Counted from the first letter of the stretch, positions 36,627 through 48,219 are shown. The stretch is DNA of 64,000 nt from Nymphalis io (GCF_905147045.1 NC_065899.1:4104501-4168500); one strand, 5' to 3'. Translations and numbers: made by a program. Notes: generated from the letters alone by a model not told the origin.

Positions 36627-38627
36627 AATCAATCAATCAATCAATCAACAGCCAATCGTTGTCCACTGCTGAACATAGGCCTCTCCCAAGGTGCGCCAAA
36701 GCTCCCTGTCCTCCGCCTTCCGCATCCAGTTGGTGCCCGCCACCTTCTTAAGGTCGTCGGTCCACCTGGCTGGAGGGCGCCCTACGCTGCGCTTGCCGAT
36801 TCGCGGTCTCCACTCTAGGACTCGTCTGCTCCAACGGCCATCGGTCCTACGACATACGTGACCAGCCCACTGCCACTTCAGCCTGCTAATTTTGCAAGCT
36901 ATGTCGGTGACTCCGGTTCTTTTCCGGATAATCTCATTTCTGATCTTATCCTTCAAAGATACTCCGAGCATAGCTCGCTCCATAGCACGCTGAGCGACTT
37001 TGAATTTGTGGACTAGTCCCGCAGTTAGTGTCCACGTTTCGGCACCGTATGTCATGGCAGGTAAGACGCATTGGTTGAAGACTTTCGTCTTCAAACATTG
37101 CGGTATAGACGACTTGAGGACTTGACGAAGGTTGCCAAATGCTGCCCATCCCAAGCGAATTCTTCGATCGGCTTCCTTCTCGAAGTTGTTCCTACCGACT
37201 TGTATTATCTGTCCTAGGTAGGTATATTCACTAACAACTTCGAGAGGTTTCCCCTCGACGTATATCGGTCCCGGCACGACATGCCTATTGAACATGACCT
37301 TGGTCTTGTCCAAGTTCATACCGAGACTGACACACCGGGAAGACTCGCCTAGGCTACGCAGCATTTCGGTGAGTTGTTCCAGCGACTCTGCTATGATGAC
37401 GATATCGTCGGCAAATCGAAGGTGTGAGATGTACTCGCCGTTTACATTGACTCCATACCTAGTCCAATCCAGCGTTTTGAAAACGTCTTCCAACGCGTTG
37501 GTGAACAGTTTCGGGGATATTACATCCCCCTGTCTCACCCCTCTGCGCAGTTGGATCGCCTTCGTCTTACAGTCCTGGATGTGGACAGTCATTGTAGCGG
37601 CGTTGTACAGACATCTCAGTACCTCGATATATCTCCAATCGATATGACATCTCTGCAATGAGTCGAGCACTGCCCAGGTTTCGATGGAGTCGAAGGCTTT
37701 CTCGTAGTCCACAAATGCCATACACAGCGGCTGATTGTACTCTTCGGTCTTCTGCACAATCTGCCGAACAGTATGGATGTGGTCCACGGTGCTGTAGCCT
37801 GATCGAAAGCCGGCTTGCTCTGGGGGCTGGAACTCGTCAAGTCGTCTGGCGAGACGGTTCGTGACGACTCTTGAGAACAGCTTATACACGTGACTCAGGA
37901 GGGAGATTGGTCTGTAGTTTTTCAAGAGGGTTTTATCACCTTTCTTGAAAAACAGTACCACCTCACTCCCGCTCCACGTTTCCGGGGTCTTGCCATGTTG
38001 GATGACGGAATTAAAGAGGCTTGCTAGCTCTTTCAGGACCGGAGTCCCGCCTGCCTTAAGCAACTCTGTTGTGATTCCGTCATCTCCCGGAGCTTTGTTG
38101 TTTTTAAGCTGTTCTAGAGCCGCCCTAATCTCTCCTTGGTCAACGACCGGGAGCTCTTCGGAGTAATGGCGCATAAGAGGGGCGCGCTGGTCATCAATAC
38201 TGATTCCCACGGGTTTATCCGATCTTGAAGAGAACAACTGCCCATAAAACCTCTCTACTTCTCCGATAATCTCAGGCCTAGAGGTAACGACCCCACCATT
38301 TTCAGTTTTAAGTTTTGTCAGACGCGGCCTCCCAAACTTGCGAGCGAACACTTTCGATCCCCGATTTTGCTCAATCGCAGCCTTGATGGCACGGGTATTG
38401 GAGCGTCGGAGATCGCGTCGCGTCAGCGTTTTTATTGTTCGGTTTAAGGCCTTATCTGACAAAAACGATGGTAGTTCTCGTCGTTTTCTCATGAGCTCGA
38501 GTGTCTCAGCAGAGAGTTTTGGTGCGTTGTCTCTTCTCTGTGGCGGAAAACACTTGCGGGATGTGTTTTGCAGTATTTTGACCAGCGTGTCGGTTCTCTC
38601 ATCAATGCTGCTTATGGTTTCCAACCA
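36627..38627 (-). mobile_element. 5'-truncated RTE-type non-LTR retrotransposon with target-site duplication
   Basis: About 2.0 kb flanked by the perfect 14-bp duplication TTATATTAAGACTC at 36613-36626 and 38628-38641. Read on the minus strand, the 3' end is a short run of TTGA repeats with no poly(A), typical of the RTE clade. The 5' end cuts into the open reading frame, so the N-terminal endonuclease is missing. G+C is far above the surroundings. The intact frame and perfect duplication indicate a recent insertion. Confidence 0.9.
36645..38624 (-). CDS. Reverse transcriptase part of an RTE-type retrotransposon polyprotein
   Basis: 659 uninterrupted codons with reverse-transcriptase motifs in order. 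NKAPGDDGI is at about 176-184 and NYRPISLLS at 237-244. FVDYEKAFDSI at 304-314 holds a catalytic Asp, and GVRQGDVISPKLF is at 362-374. FADD at 404-407 holds the catalytic Asp pair, in the F-x-D-D form usual for non-LTR elements. After the catalytic core come the LKWQWAGHV and SVGRPPARWTDDLKK segments typical of the C-terminus of RTE proteins, which are often annotated in insect genomes as craniofacial development protein 2-like or endonuclease-reverse transcriptase. The protein copies element RNA at nicked DNA. The apurinic-type endonuclease expected before residue 1 is absent through 5' truncation. The first codon is TTG, not ATG, so the listed start is only where the frame opens. The stop TGA lies within the 3' TTGA repeats. 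Without a promoter or endonuclease this copy should be non-autonomous, although its catalytic motifs are intact. Confidence 0.9.
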   Translation of the reverse strand: METISSIDERTDTLVKILQNTSRKCFPPQRRDNAPKLSAETLELMRKRRELPSFLSDKALNRTIKTLTRRDLRRSNTRAIKAAIEQNRGSKVFARKFGRPRLTKLKTENGGVVTSRPEIIGEVERFYGQLFSSRSDKPVGISIDDQRAPLMRHYSEELPVVDQGEIRAALEQLKNNKAPGDDGITTELLKAGGTPVLKELASLFNSVIQHGKTPETWSGSEVVLFFKKGDKTLLKNYRPISLLSHVYKLFSRVVTNRLARRLDEFQPPEQAGFRSGYSTVDHIHTVRQIVQKTEEYNQPLCMAFVDYEKAFDSIETWAVLDSLQRCHIDWRYIEVLRCLYNAATMTVHIQDCKTKAIQLRRGVRQGDVISPKLFTNALEDVFKTLDWTRYGVNVNGEYISHLRFADDIVIIAESLEQLTEMLRSLGESSRCVSLGMNLDKTKVMFNRHVVPGPIYVEGKPLEVVSEYTYLGQIIQVGRNNFEKEADRRIRLGWAAFGNLRQVLKSSIPQCLKTKVFNQCVLPAMTYGAETWTLTAGLVHKFKVAQRAMERAMLGVSLKDKIRNEIIRKRTGVTDIACKISRLKWQWAGHVCRRTDGRWSRRVLEWRPRIGKRSVGRPPARWTDDLKKVAGTNWMRKAEDRELWRTLGEAYVQQWTTIGC

Positions 38628-38683
38628 TTATATTAAGACTCGCTTCAATTATATGTAAAAATATTAAATATTTATTTACATCT

Positions 38684-38880
38684 TAAGTCCTCGTTGGTCT
38701 AGTGAGTAGCTTAAGTCCCGAATCCCGGGTTTTTCTATAAATAAATTTACGTAGCGAAAATTTTTATTAGTTGACAGTGTTAACACTCCCATTGGTTAGG
38801 AAAATATGTAAAGTAATTGGCGTTGGGACGCTTGAGCACTAAAACCTATCTTGTACAGATTGACTATTCTCCGTTGAAAA
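38684..38880 (+). mobile_element. Family D SINE with tRNA-like head
   Basis: Starts CCTCGTTGGTCTAGTGAGTA (A-box region), then CCCGAATCCCGGG. It continues with TTAACACTCCCATTGGTTAGG, AATATGTAAAGTAATTGGC and GACGCTTGAGCACT. This is the plus-strand form of the element at 41255-41565. It lies just beyond the RTE insertion. Confidence 0.65.
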
Positions 38881-40754
38881 TGGCCGCCGAAATCAATGAT
38901 ATAGGGACATAATCGTTATCATCGTATCAAGTTTTATTAATCAGACAATAATATCTTCAAGTATACAGAAAAAAAAACATTTTTATATCTGGCAACACAT
39001 ATTACAGCTTGCATTGTTTTTATTTGTATATAGAATATTAAAATATAAACATATTCAAAGATAATTTGAGAAAACTCTTGCTGAGCTTTATTGACACCTT
39101 TTACTAATCTGTGTCCACGGACATGAATAAAAGATTGAAATTTACGTTAACTCAGAGATTATACGCATTTTTGTATGAATCATGGATTATTCGAGTTATG
39201 TTAATAAGTAAAAAGCCGTCTGCACAATCGGTACTAAAAATTTTACTTTCTAGTAAAATAACTCATACCGGCATCTAGATCCGTTATATTTAGTACTTCT
39301 GTACTTTAATTAATTAACATCTATATTTTAAAATATTTTTCTATAAAATAATTTATGAAATACAAATATTTCATTTGAAATGAATTACCACTAAAAATAT
39401 ATATTTTATGTGTATGAATAATACATAGTGTATTATTCACTAATTTTTAAACAAATAATTATAATAACCGTTTACTCGTTCATAAAAACAAATTAAATTA
39501 ACAGAAACGGAAACAATCTTTAAAGGAATTTATTATTTTTATCTAATATTATTAAGCAAATTTCCAAATATATTATGAGCAATATCTGTTATAGTATATC
39601 ATACGCCTCTCTAAGGGAAACTACAGCCTTAGCTATAAAATACGGCATAATAAAGTGGGTCAGAAATAGCACAATCGTCTACAAAACGACGCCCTATTAT
39701 TCATATTTTCTATGAACACATGGCTTTGTGTGTCAAGTGATGTTTGTCGCTTATTTCAAAACTGATCTGGAATTTTCCCGACTATTTACAAGTATTTGTT
39801 GTTAAACTTTAGCTGTTTAATTAATGCGAACGCACGCTCGCGACGTTAAAACGAATACGAAAATAAAATTTTCGTACGCCACCTATGAAGATTTGTTTTT
39901 CTATAATTACCATACAAATATTGCGATAAGCGGAATGTACATTACATAATGACAAATAGAATAGTACATAAGAAACATATCAACCACGTTCTCAATTATG
40001 TTTGACATGTTTAATCTGGGCGTTTGTTTTGTGTCAACTTAATTTACCAGACTCGTCATACATTTTAGTTTTATGTGAGACAGAATTTATTATACATTAT
40101 GTATATATTTATTACACGGTTGTTTAATAAATATGACAATATCGTTAAATCAATTCCGGACATTGACATTTTTTGTGACTCTCCCTCAATCTTTAGAAAT
40201 AAGTTACTTAATTATTATAAAATGCATGATTAGTTTTAATTTATACTTTAAAAAAAATTATTTATGATTTCGCCGATTGGTTTTTTATTACAATAATGAC
40301 ATTATTAATTATTTAATTTTTTTTAAATTACTGATGATTTTTTGTTACATTTAATTTTAATTTGATTAGATGAATCTGGAAGTGTAAGTACTTGTAATTG
40401 ACATGCACACATATTAGATATACTATTATTGTTTCATAAACTAATCTTTTCAATGCTTTATATGTATGTTGTAAGTGTGCTATTATAAATAAATAAATAA
40501 ATATATATATGTACAAACATTGTCAACTATCGTAAACTTAATCGTGTTTAAATGTCCTTCCGTTTAGAGGAAGTAGCCATTTTTTGTTACTTCTTAAATA
40601 GTTGAATCGAATCGAATTTAGGCGAATCGTAATCGAATTGAGTCAAATTGAATTTTACGTTGGTAACGGAATATCGGTTCCGTAAGAATTCACCCTCGAG
40701 CATTTTATTAAAAAACAATTTAGTTTTGTAACTTCCAACACACTAATCGCGGTG

Positions 40755-40942
40755 ATGCTATTGCGCAATAAAACGTGCTATTTGCCCGACACAATCAAGG
40801 CTCAAGTATCAGAGGAAGAAAATATTGTTATTAGGATGGCACCGCGCGACCGCACGCCAGAACAATTACTTCGAGGTTTTAAGCAAAAACCGCAGCCTCT
40901 AGCTTGGATTCCGAGATTTATAAACATGGATGCATCTATGAG
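40755..40942 (+). CDS. Possible exon or retrogene fragment, unidentified
   Basis: An open frame from ATG at 40755 (open upstream to about 40686) reaches ATGAG followed by GTAATAC, a plausible splice donor at 40943. The product contains KAQVSEEENIVIRMAPRDRT and then PEQLLRGFKQKPQPLAWIPR. It looks more protein-like than chance A+T-rich frames, with E/K/R/P-rich composition and GCACCGCGCGACCGCACGCC-type codons. Without splicing the frame stops at TAA (40944-40946). I do not recognise the family. The nearest open segments downstream lie in a family D SINE, so no continuation is supported. It could be a real short exon, a retrocopy or a transposon relic. Confidence 0.3.
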
Positions 40943-41254
40943 GTAATACGAACATGATACTACCCAGTATAATACTATGTACACTCACATGTAATTATTT
41001 GCGAATCATTTAATAGGAACCTTGTGGACTTGACAGTGATGGCTTGCTGAAGGTTTTGCCGGTAACGTGTATTTATGTACTTTTCTACAAATCTTACCCT
41101 ATTTATTTTGCTTATAAATAATGTGTAGGTATTTTCGTATACGATAGAATCAATTTATTCGAATTAGAATTTCGTTCGAATATTGAAAGATCTACGATAA
41201 ACTAGCCCGATGAAGATAGAGAATGAAACATAAATGTTTAGATTGACGATGTGC

Positions 41255-41565
41255 TCCTTACCGATTTCGACCACGACAGCTTATCTCAACAGAGTTTAGC
41301 CAACTGCGCAAGACATATTATAGTGCACAAGTGTTGCGTAACAGATACACTCTTTATTTCTTACTCTTATAATCCAATGGACGGCAATCCGACACGACCG
41401 AAGAGAGTCCTGGCGCAGGATCAACCGTTTTACATGCTTTCCGAGGCACGAGACTGTGTAAGCTGGGGACTTCCAGAGTTCGGACTGCTAATGAGAATAT
41501 TCGACAGTAAAACCAAATAAATTTAATTGGCCAAACCTACTAGCCATTAGACCAACGAAGCAGGC
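41255..41565 (-). mobile_element. Family D SINE, near full length
   Basis: From TTTCGACCACGACAGCTTAT through AGACATATTATAGTGCACAAG, CCAATGGACGGCAATCCGAC, GTCCTGGCGCAGGATCAACC and CATGCTTTCCGAGGCACGAG to the reversed tRNA-like head AGCCATTAGACCAACGAAGC. I recognise this as a common lepidopteran repeat; other copies are at 38684, 42630 and 48220. It happens to carry an 89-codon open frame on the plus strand (41251-41520). That frame is not evidence of a gene. Confidence 0.8.
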
Positions 41566-42119
41566 ATATATATACCTAAATGTAAAACATATTCACGTTA
41601 AAGATACACTATAAATTCTGAGAGACTCAACCTTCAGAAAAGGACCACCCACGCGTTGAAAATTCAATAAAAACAAACAAATACGATGACGGAAAAATAC
41701 AAATCGAGTATTATTGTAATAAGTAAATGTGCAGACTCAAGCTCTTTACCGTCTTATGACATAACAGCTTATATTTTCAATGAGACAAAGTACAAATTAC
41801 TTAAGCACAATAATATATTCATCTATTTCATTATGCAATGGTAACCAATATGATATTATGGATAAAATTTGCAACAAATTACGCACGTCTAATATCATTT
41901 AAGATTTTTCCTTTTCGTAAATCGACATTCGCTCTTTCGAGAAACCGATATGAAATTTTGAAATCGTCCTGTGACTCAGTACTCTTGTATAATCTATACT
42001 CGATACATACTATGACAATATTCTGATTTAAATAAAATTCCTTGAAAAACTTTCTCTACTACAAAAAAAATTAGTGAAAATAAATAAAACATATAACCAT
42101 ATTTTACATATGGGTACAA

Positions 42120-42283
42120 GATAGGTAAGTGGCCAGCATCTCACGATGACATACTGTACACTGAAACTTTAAAAAGTATGGGCAATGCCTTACACCGCCA
42201 ATGAACCACTAACCGTTGCATCTAAGATGTCATTTATAAATAGGTGGTACCTACCCAGTCATTGCACTAAATTACCACAAGTG
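42120..42283 (+). mobile_element. Diverged family A element
   Basis: TAGGTAAGTGGCCAGCATC, GCCTTACACCGCCAATGAAC and ATAGGTGGTACCTACCCAGT, ending GCACTAAATTACCAC, follow the family A order. Much of the middle is missing. Confidence 0.5.
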
Positions 42284-42629
42284 ATCATTTAGTCATTTGG
42301 TCATAAGCAATATTCATTTATTTATTTGCATTATATTTAATGACGGCTTAATTGAGATCATGTTCAATTTGATATGCAAAAAATATCAAAATATTATACG
42401 CAAAACACGCTATCTTTACCCAATCATTATAATTCACTGACACGCGCTACCCGTGAACCTCGCAAGCGTAATGTTACGTTGCAGGAAATAACAGAATTTG
42501 GGAAATGTAATGAACATCACATATAGCCGAATAGTTTATAATATTATGTCTGTTTCACTTGAATTTAAGCCATAGTGACCTATCTAAACGGAGACATAAA
42601 ATATTCAACTGCGTAGAAGGTTTATAGTG

Positions 42630-42785
42630 CATTGTGCTCGAAAACTGCACTAATTCCTCACTCCCATAGTCCGAAAAGTTTCCAGGCTGCTACTAAGATT
42701 TATTTAAGAGAAAACCATATAGAGCTCTATTAACTTAAATCAGGATTTGAACCTCGGGATGAGCAGCGATATAACTAGACAAATG
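42630..42785 (-). mobile_element. Diverged family D SINE
   Basis: TGCTCGAAAACTGCACTAAT, CTCACTCCCATAGTCCGAAA, then ATCAGGATTTGAACCTCGGG (reversed B box) and GCGATATAACTAGACAAATG match family D in the 41.3-kb orientation. Confidence 0.5.
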
Positions 42786-42889
42786 AAACAGTCAATAATT
42801 TATTTTATAACATACGAACAGTTCTTCACGTTTGATTAAAAATGATTATAAATGAGGATACGGTAATTTCCAGAAGCCCTAGGGTAAGA

Positions 42890-42990
42890 GGTCGTATCTG
42901 CAATTACGCTGGCTCATTCCTACTCTTCAGACCGAAGCACAGCAATACAAAGAATACAAAGATATTTATCGTTAGAATAACAGATGAAGG
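42890..42990 (+). mobile_element. Family A fragment
   Basis: CAATTACGCTGGCTCATTCC, ACTCTTCAGACCGAAGCACAG and GTTAGAATAACAGATGAAG correspond to the central blocks of family A. Confidence 0.5.
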
Positions 42991-43713
42991 TCAACAAATA
43001 GATGAGTTATAAATAATAAAGTGCTATTGAATATTTTATAATACCCGTTTGGTTATTGTAATGTCTTACTAAAGTTTGTGTTTAACGGTAACTATCTGTT
43101 AATTGCTAGTAGAAGGCAGCTTTACAAATGAATTTTGCGCGCAACTTGTCAGCCGTGCAGGTTAGTAGGTTAGCTTCTTGCATGATACGAGGTATACCTA
43201 TGATGTTTACTAACAAAAACATAGACGCCAAGTTTAATTAACTTGTAAGGTTCTCTTACTTGTTAATAAATGTAAAATATAGTTATTAAGGCTTACGGTA
43301 ATCGATGCAGTCTTGTGTTAACCGAAAATGTTTTGTCGTAAATGAATTACAGCGATATGAACTAACAAATTAAATTTAATAATGAACGAATGTTCGTACA
43401 TTATTAAAATTAAGTTACACATCACTTTCGATGATAAAGTGACCGATAAAACGTTTCGTGGAAACATAACTATGATTAGTTATTCAGAAAGCGATTACAA
43501 CATAGTCACTTTATCTTGCTTTATACAAGGCATTGTTCTAATATAGCACAGTACAATCGATGCAGAAAATACAAAAAAACTTGCTAAAAACAACGTTCAA
43601 ACGTCACAATTTTCCTTTATATAAAGAAAAATGTAATGCGTAATTTAATATAACAACAATCATATCGATCGACGTTTAGCTATAAATCCAAAGTCATATA
43701 GGTTTTTTTATTA

Positions 43714-43782
43714 GTTTGTAAATTATTAATTTACTTTATGTTATCTAAGGTTTGTAAATTATTAATTTACTTTATGTTATCT
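43714..43782. repeat. Tandem duplication, 36-bp period
   Basis: The 33-bp unit beginning GTTTGTAAATTATTAATTTA and ending TTATGTTATCT occurs twice without mismatch, at 43714-43746 and 43750-43782, separated by AAG. It abuts the family E repeat at 43795. Confidence 0.95.
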
Positions 43783-43794
43783 TACTATATAATA

Positions 43795-43936
43795 ATAAGT
43801 ATTTTTCGCTTGGCTCGTGTCTTAACTATTCAACCGATCATCATGAAATTCTGCATACACGTTGCCAGGGATACAAAAAAGAACATCTAACACCTCGCTC
43901 CCTCACACGCAGGAGAAGCCGCGGACGGAAACTAGT
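43795..43936 (+). mobile_element. Unclassified interspersed repeat, family E
   Basis: TCGCTTGGCTCGTGTCTTAA, CCGATCATCATGAAATTCTG, CATACACGTTGCCAGGGAT and the end AGCCGCGGACGGAAACTAGT. It is related to 17690-17812. A short trace near 57440-57510 (ACGCAAACTACTGGGGGC) may also belong here. Confidence 0.5.
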
Positions 43937-45303
43937 ACAATCAATGTATTAAAAAAATATAAGCTCTTATCTGTTGTTATATTTTTTTTAATATACAAAT
44001 AAATGTACAATCGAATAAATAGAAATAGTTACGTACTAAAATAACGAAGCTTGGTAGTCAGACTAATGCTTTTCGTAGATATGTCTTAATTCAAAGATAA
44101 CTCGGAGAGACGACATTAATTAATGTCAGCCTCTTTCTATATGGGTCGATAGGAACGGAGATTGTAAATACGTAGAATCATTCGAAGCCTTAAATTTTTT
44201 ATCATGACGTCATAATATTTTACTATATTTATTTTCTAAGCTATTTTTTGATATATCGACTTCGAACAAATTTAATATCTGGAAGACCTCCGATCGCGGA
44301 CACACTTGTATATTATCTCCAGCGCTTAAACTGGTCCTTGATATCAACTGGTGTGGTTGAAATTCAAATTAAAGGGGATTATTATTTTACTATTTGTCCT
44401 CAGTGAATGTAGAGGCTTATGAAACATCGAATCTTGGAAAACAGTACATAAATTTATTCCCGAAAATGAAGCCGTTTTACAATAACGTCATAATTGTTAT
44501 TAAATTTAATCACTTTAGAAACAAGTCGTGAACAAGTATTACTTTGAAAAGCAGCAATTCAATAGGTGTATTACTTTCACAGGCTTCGTGTATCAATTGG
44601 ATTAATTCAATAATACCGACCCTAACCCTACTTAGCTTTAACATTTTACAATCACGAATACTTATATGGATTAAACATTCTACTTTCACTGTTTCAGCCA
44701 ATATTTGACTAAAGGAAATGTTTGAAATGACGCATACCATAAAATTAATAAACATATTTTGCATCATTATATTTCGTGTAATCGAAGACATTTGGTTCAA
44801 ATTTTCTATTAAAATTTTACTTTTTAAGTTTATATATGTCTACCCTGTAAAATATATAAGCTTTTAAAAAAAAGCAAAAAACACTTTTTTATAAATCATT
44901 TTATTAGAGCCGAGCGAATTTCGTTCGCCCATTTTCATTTTGAAACTAGCCTGAATAGTTAATTTCACACGTCAGTTATATTATATTATATTAATGTTTT
45001 CTGGTTTGGAAGATTAGCCAGTGATTCTTATGTATTTAAATAACAAGGATCACATTTTAGTTTGGCAGTGAGTTTTATCAGGTAAATAGAGCGAAATTCA
45101 CGGATTAAATAGGCAATATAGCCAAAGCCTGTTATCAAATTCGCAAACAAGATTATCTTGATTAATTTGTATCTTCTTAGAACATATGACGTCACTAATC
45201 AAAGCAAATTATAAGAGTAAAGACGTCATAGAACTAACATTTGAAGAAGTTTGCAAGATTTTTTTACACGAAATTGTATTACATTAACTCACCTTTTTTA
45301 CTT

Positions 45304-45443
45304 TGTGGTAAGGCTTTGTGCAAGCCCGTGGGGTAGATTACCACCACCCACTAAACATGTATTCTACCGTTAAACAGCAATACTTAGCATTGTTGTGTTC
45401 TAGACTAATAGGTGCAGTAGCTATGGGCACAAAGGACATAACA
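45304..45443 (-). mobile_element. Family A fragment
   Basis: GTGGTAAGGCTTTGTGCAAG, ATTCTACCGTTAAACAGCAA, TAGCATTGTTGTGTTCTAG and GGGCACAAAGGACATAAC match the first half of the 57.5-kb copy; the A-rich end is missing. Confidence 0.65.
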
Positions 45444-45810
45444 GAATCCATAATTGCTTCTAATTGAAAAGATTTAGCTAAAAAATATGTTATCTTAAGT
45501 CAATAAAAGCCTATTTGGCTATTATCGTTTTACATTTGGCTATTGTCGTCGTACAGCGTTTACTAGAAAGCGATAAATACATTTCTTCAATAGTATATTT
45601 AGTTACTCGATTGTATTCACAGACGGATTTACAAGTAACATTATCATTATCACGTTCATGCAAGCATCCCACATCAATACATACGCTGTAACACATATAC
45701 TTTATAAAAACGACATTCATAAATGTTCCATCGCATAATAATATCACGCGTAATATAATCGCATATCTATTACCAAATAATTATTTGTCAAGGTATTAAA
45801 ATAAAAGTAA

Positions 45811-46069
45811 AGTAGCAGCCTATAAATGTCTCATCACTGTATGACCTCCTATCATTTTAATAAGGTTTTGAGTTTATTTCATCACGTCGTTCCAATGTGA
45901 GATGGTTGATATACCAATAGCAGATTTTCATCGACTCATATAGCTTTCTTTATAATGATTCCCTTCACCACTGAGGCACGAATTATAAACACTAAGTATA
46001 TGAAAGCATATTCAGCGGTGCTTCCCCGGGTTTGGACACGTTTTCTAACCACTGAGCCATCTCAGCTTT
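45811..46069 (-). mobile_element. Diverged family B SINE, nearly complete
   Basis: AGTAGCAGCCTATAAATGTC, TTCATCACGTCGTTCCAATG, CCCTTCACCACTGAGGCACG, CCCCGGGTTTGG and TTTTCTAACCACTGAGCCATC keep family B order from body end to head. It is clearly older than the copies at 16.3 and 25.2 kb. Confidence 0.65.
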
Positions 46070-46447
46070 GTGAAAGTATAACTTAGATATAATTAAAATA
46101 CCTAATTATGCAATTCAAAGAGGCAAAATTAAATTTTTTATAGTGAACCTTGACCAATAGACTTTCCTGCATTGCGGTCTCCTCGCCACGTAGTGGCGTA
46201 CCTCATACCTGTGTATGCAAATTTCTCATCGTAAAAATACTTTCATACAATTTTTATAATTATTTATTATGTTTTCATTACTTTAATACAATTAACTTTG
46301 ATAAAAAATAACCTCAAACGAGGTCAATAAAATTTCAAAGTAAATTTGAACTAATATTTTATTAAAAACACGCATCCAACATACAGATGGTTTGCCTTTT
46401 TATTTTAATTCGGCTAATGACCGCTTTTAATATACGTGAAAACATTT

Positions 46448-46450
<3 letters not shown>

Positions 46451-46480
<30 letters not shown>
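46451..46480. repeat. (AT)n microsatellite
   Basis: Fifteen AT units. A shorter run lies at 46722-46736. Confidence 0.9.
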
Positions 46481-46483
<3 letters not shown>

Positions 46484-47505
46484 ATTACAACGTCATAGAT
46501 TAGATATAATAATTTCCGAATGTTGACGACTAATATTTTTATAAAAATAGATTAAATATTCGGTAATCAACAAAATGAAATTAAAAAATAATACAATGCT
46601 ATCATAATTTAATATTGATAAGGCTCTGGATTCGGACTAAGAAATTAATTTTCAAGGACGGAGTTCGCTTTCTTTTACTCAAAAACTATGTCACCGTTTC
46701 AAGCATATAAAGTTGTAAGAAATATATATATATATAAATAAAATTTTTATATTTCGTAACATATTTTATATCAAATAAAATTAAAGTATTTTACTATAGA
46801 ATTAACTAAGTAATCTTTTATTGATAATTTTTCATCCTGTTAATATTTTAATAGAATGATAATAAATAACTTTTTGACATATATTATCAAATGAAAAAAC
46901 ACGTTTTAAAATTAGCAAAAAAGTTTCCAGTACGATAAAAAAAAACTAATTCGATCCAAAGAATAAATTATTTGTACCTAAAATTACTTAAATCAATAGT
47001 ACAAAAAATTCCCTCAGCACAAACAACATAAAGACAAACAATACGATCAAAAGAATTAATAAAAATTTTACACGAAATTCTAAATTTATGACTCGTCGTG
47101 ATACGTCTTATATTTTATATTTAGAATCAGGTACCAGTAATCTTGAATATATATAAAGGCGTACACAAACATAAGACAAATCATATGCGAAAAGAGAATT
47201 CTACTTCAAATCCATCACATCTAAAATAAGAGTTTTGACAACTCTGATATGTGCTGTATATACATATTAGTAAACATAGATAATACTTCTATTCTCTTAC
47301 AATCATAGAAATAAACAACTTTGGCATTGAATTTATATGAATTTGGTCAAAATCTGAAATAATCTATGTCAGCCAAGTTGTTATCGGAGCTTAGGAAATA
47401 AAATTAAAGTAAATATCGTGTTGTAATATAAATAAAGATATATTAATCAGGAGCTGTTTTTAGAGCATAATATAGGAGAACTAATAGGAAATCGTATGTA
47501 ATATG

Positions 47506-47582
47506 GAATAAGCTCCAATCCTTCTCCTCAAAAGGGAGAGGAGGCCTTAGCCCAGCAGTGGGACATTAACAGGCTGTTACTA
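47506..47582 (+). mobile_element. 5'-truncated family B SINE with target-site duplication
   Basis: Only the last 77 bp are present: GGAATAAGCTCCAATCCTTC (its first bases are at the truncation point), AGAGGAGGCCTTAGCCCAGC and GGCTGTTACT. The flanks carry the 10-bp repeat ATGTAATATG at 47496-47505 and 47583-47592. This is the plus-strand orientation. Confidence 0.75.
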
Positions 47583-48219
47583 ATGTAATATGTAAGTCGA
47601 AGATCTGTTCATCTCTACTCCTTTGATTAGAATAGGCGATAATAGTCTATAGTGTGAGCAGGCTCTTTAACTTATGAACGAAACAAAGATGTAAATAATT
47701 AATTACGGTTGACATATTGCTGCAAATTCCTTAGATTTTAATCTCAGACGACGTTACTTAATAACTATTTGTCGAAATGATAATTTATTGTCGATTTATG
47801 ATAATGCGAAGACTGGTAGGCGACATGAGCTGGTTTTATGGAATTTTCATTAGTATTTTTATTGTTTCAATTCTAAATTCCATGTATTATATTTATTTTT
47901 ATAAATATTAACTAGCAATCGTTCACAACTTCATTGCTTGATATTTTTTGTATACATAATTAATAACTATAGAATACAGCTATTTTACTGCTATGAATTA
48001 ATATTGATTTATTGAGTTGCCGTTTTCCTTTTTGATAAGTTTTATTGCAAATTAAAAAACAATAATATATAATGTATATAAAATACCTTACAGTTTAAAA
48101 ATAAAATAAACAATTTTAAAAGTTAGTTATATATATAATATAGTTTTGTGTGAGATATAGAGCATTGGAAAAGTATATGAAGCATCGCTTGGCTAATTGA
48201 AGATGATGAAGATTATGTC

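Noticed and set aside
37288..37647. Plus-strand frames across 36573-38658
   Set aside because: They are antisense to the reverse transcriptase frame and high in G+C, so long open shadows are expected.
41242..41520. A 92-codon terminal exon joined to 40755-40942 through a 25-nt microexon
   Set aside because: Frames and splice consensus fit, but nearly all of this segment matches a family D SINE present elsewhere in the window (38684, 42630, 48220). The open frame is a chance product of the repeat.
44510..44800. A 96-codon minus-strand frame with a somewhat protein-like C-terminus
   Set aside because: No recognisable family, no splice context and no GC shift. Not strong enough to call, though a database search would settle it.
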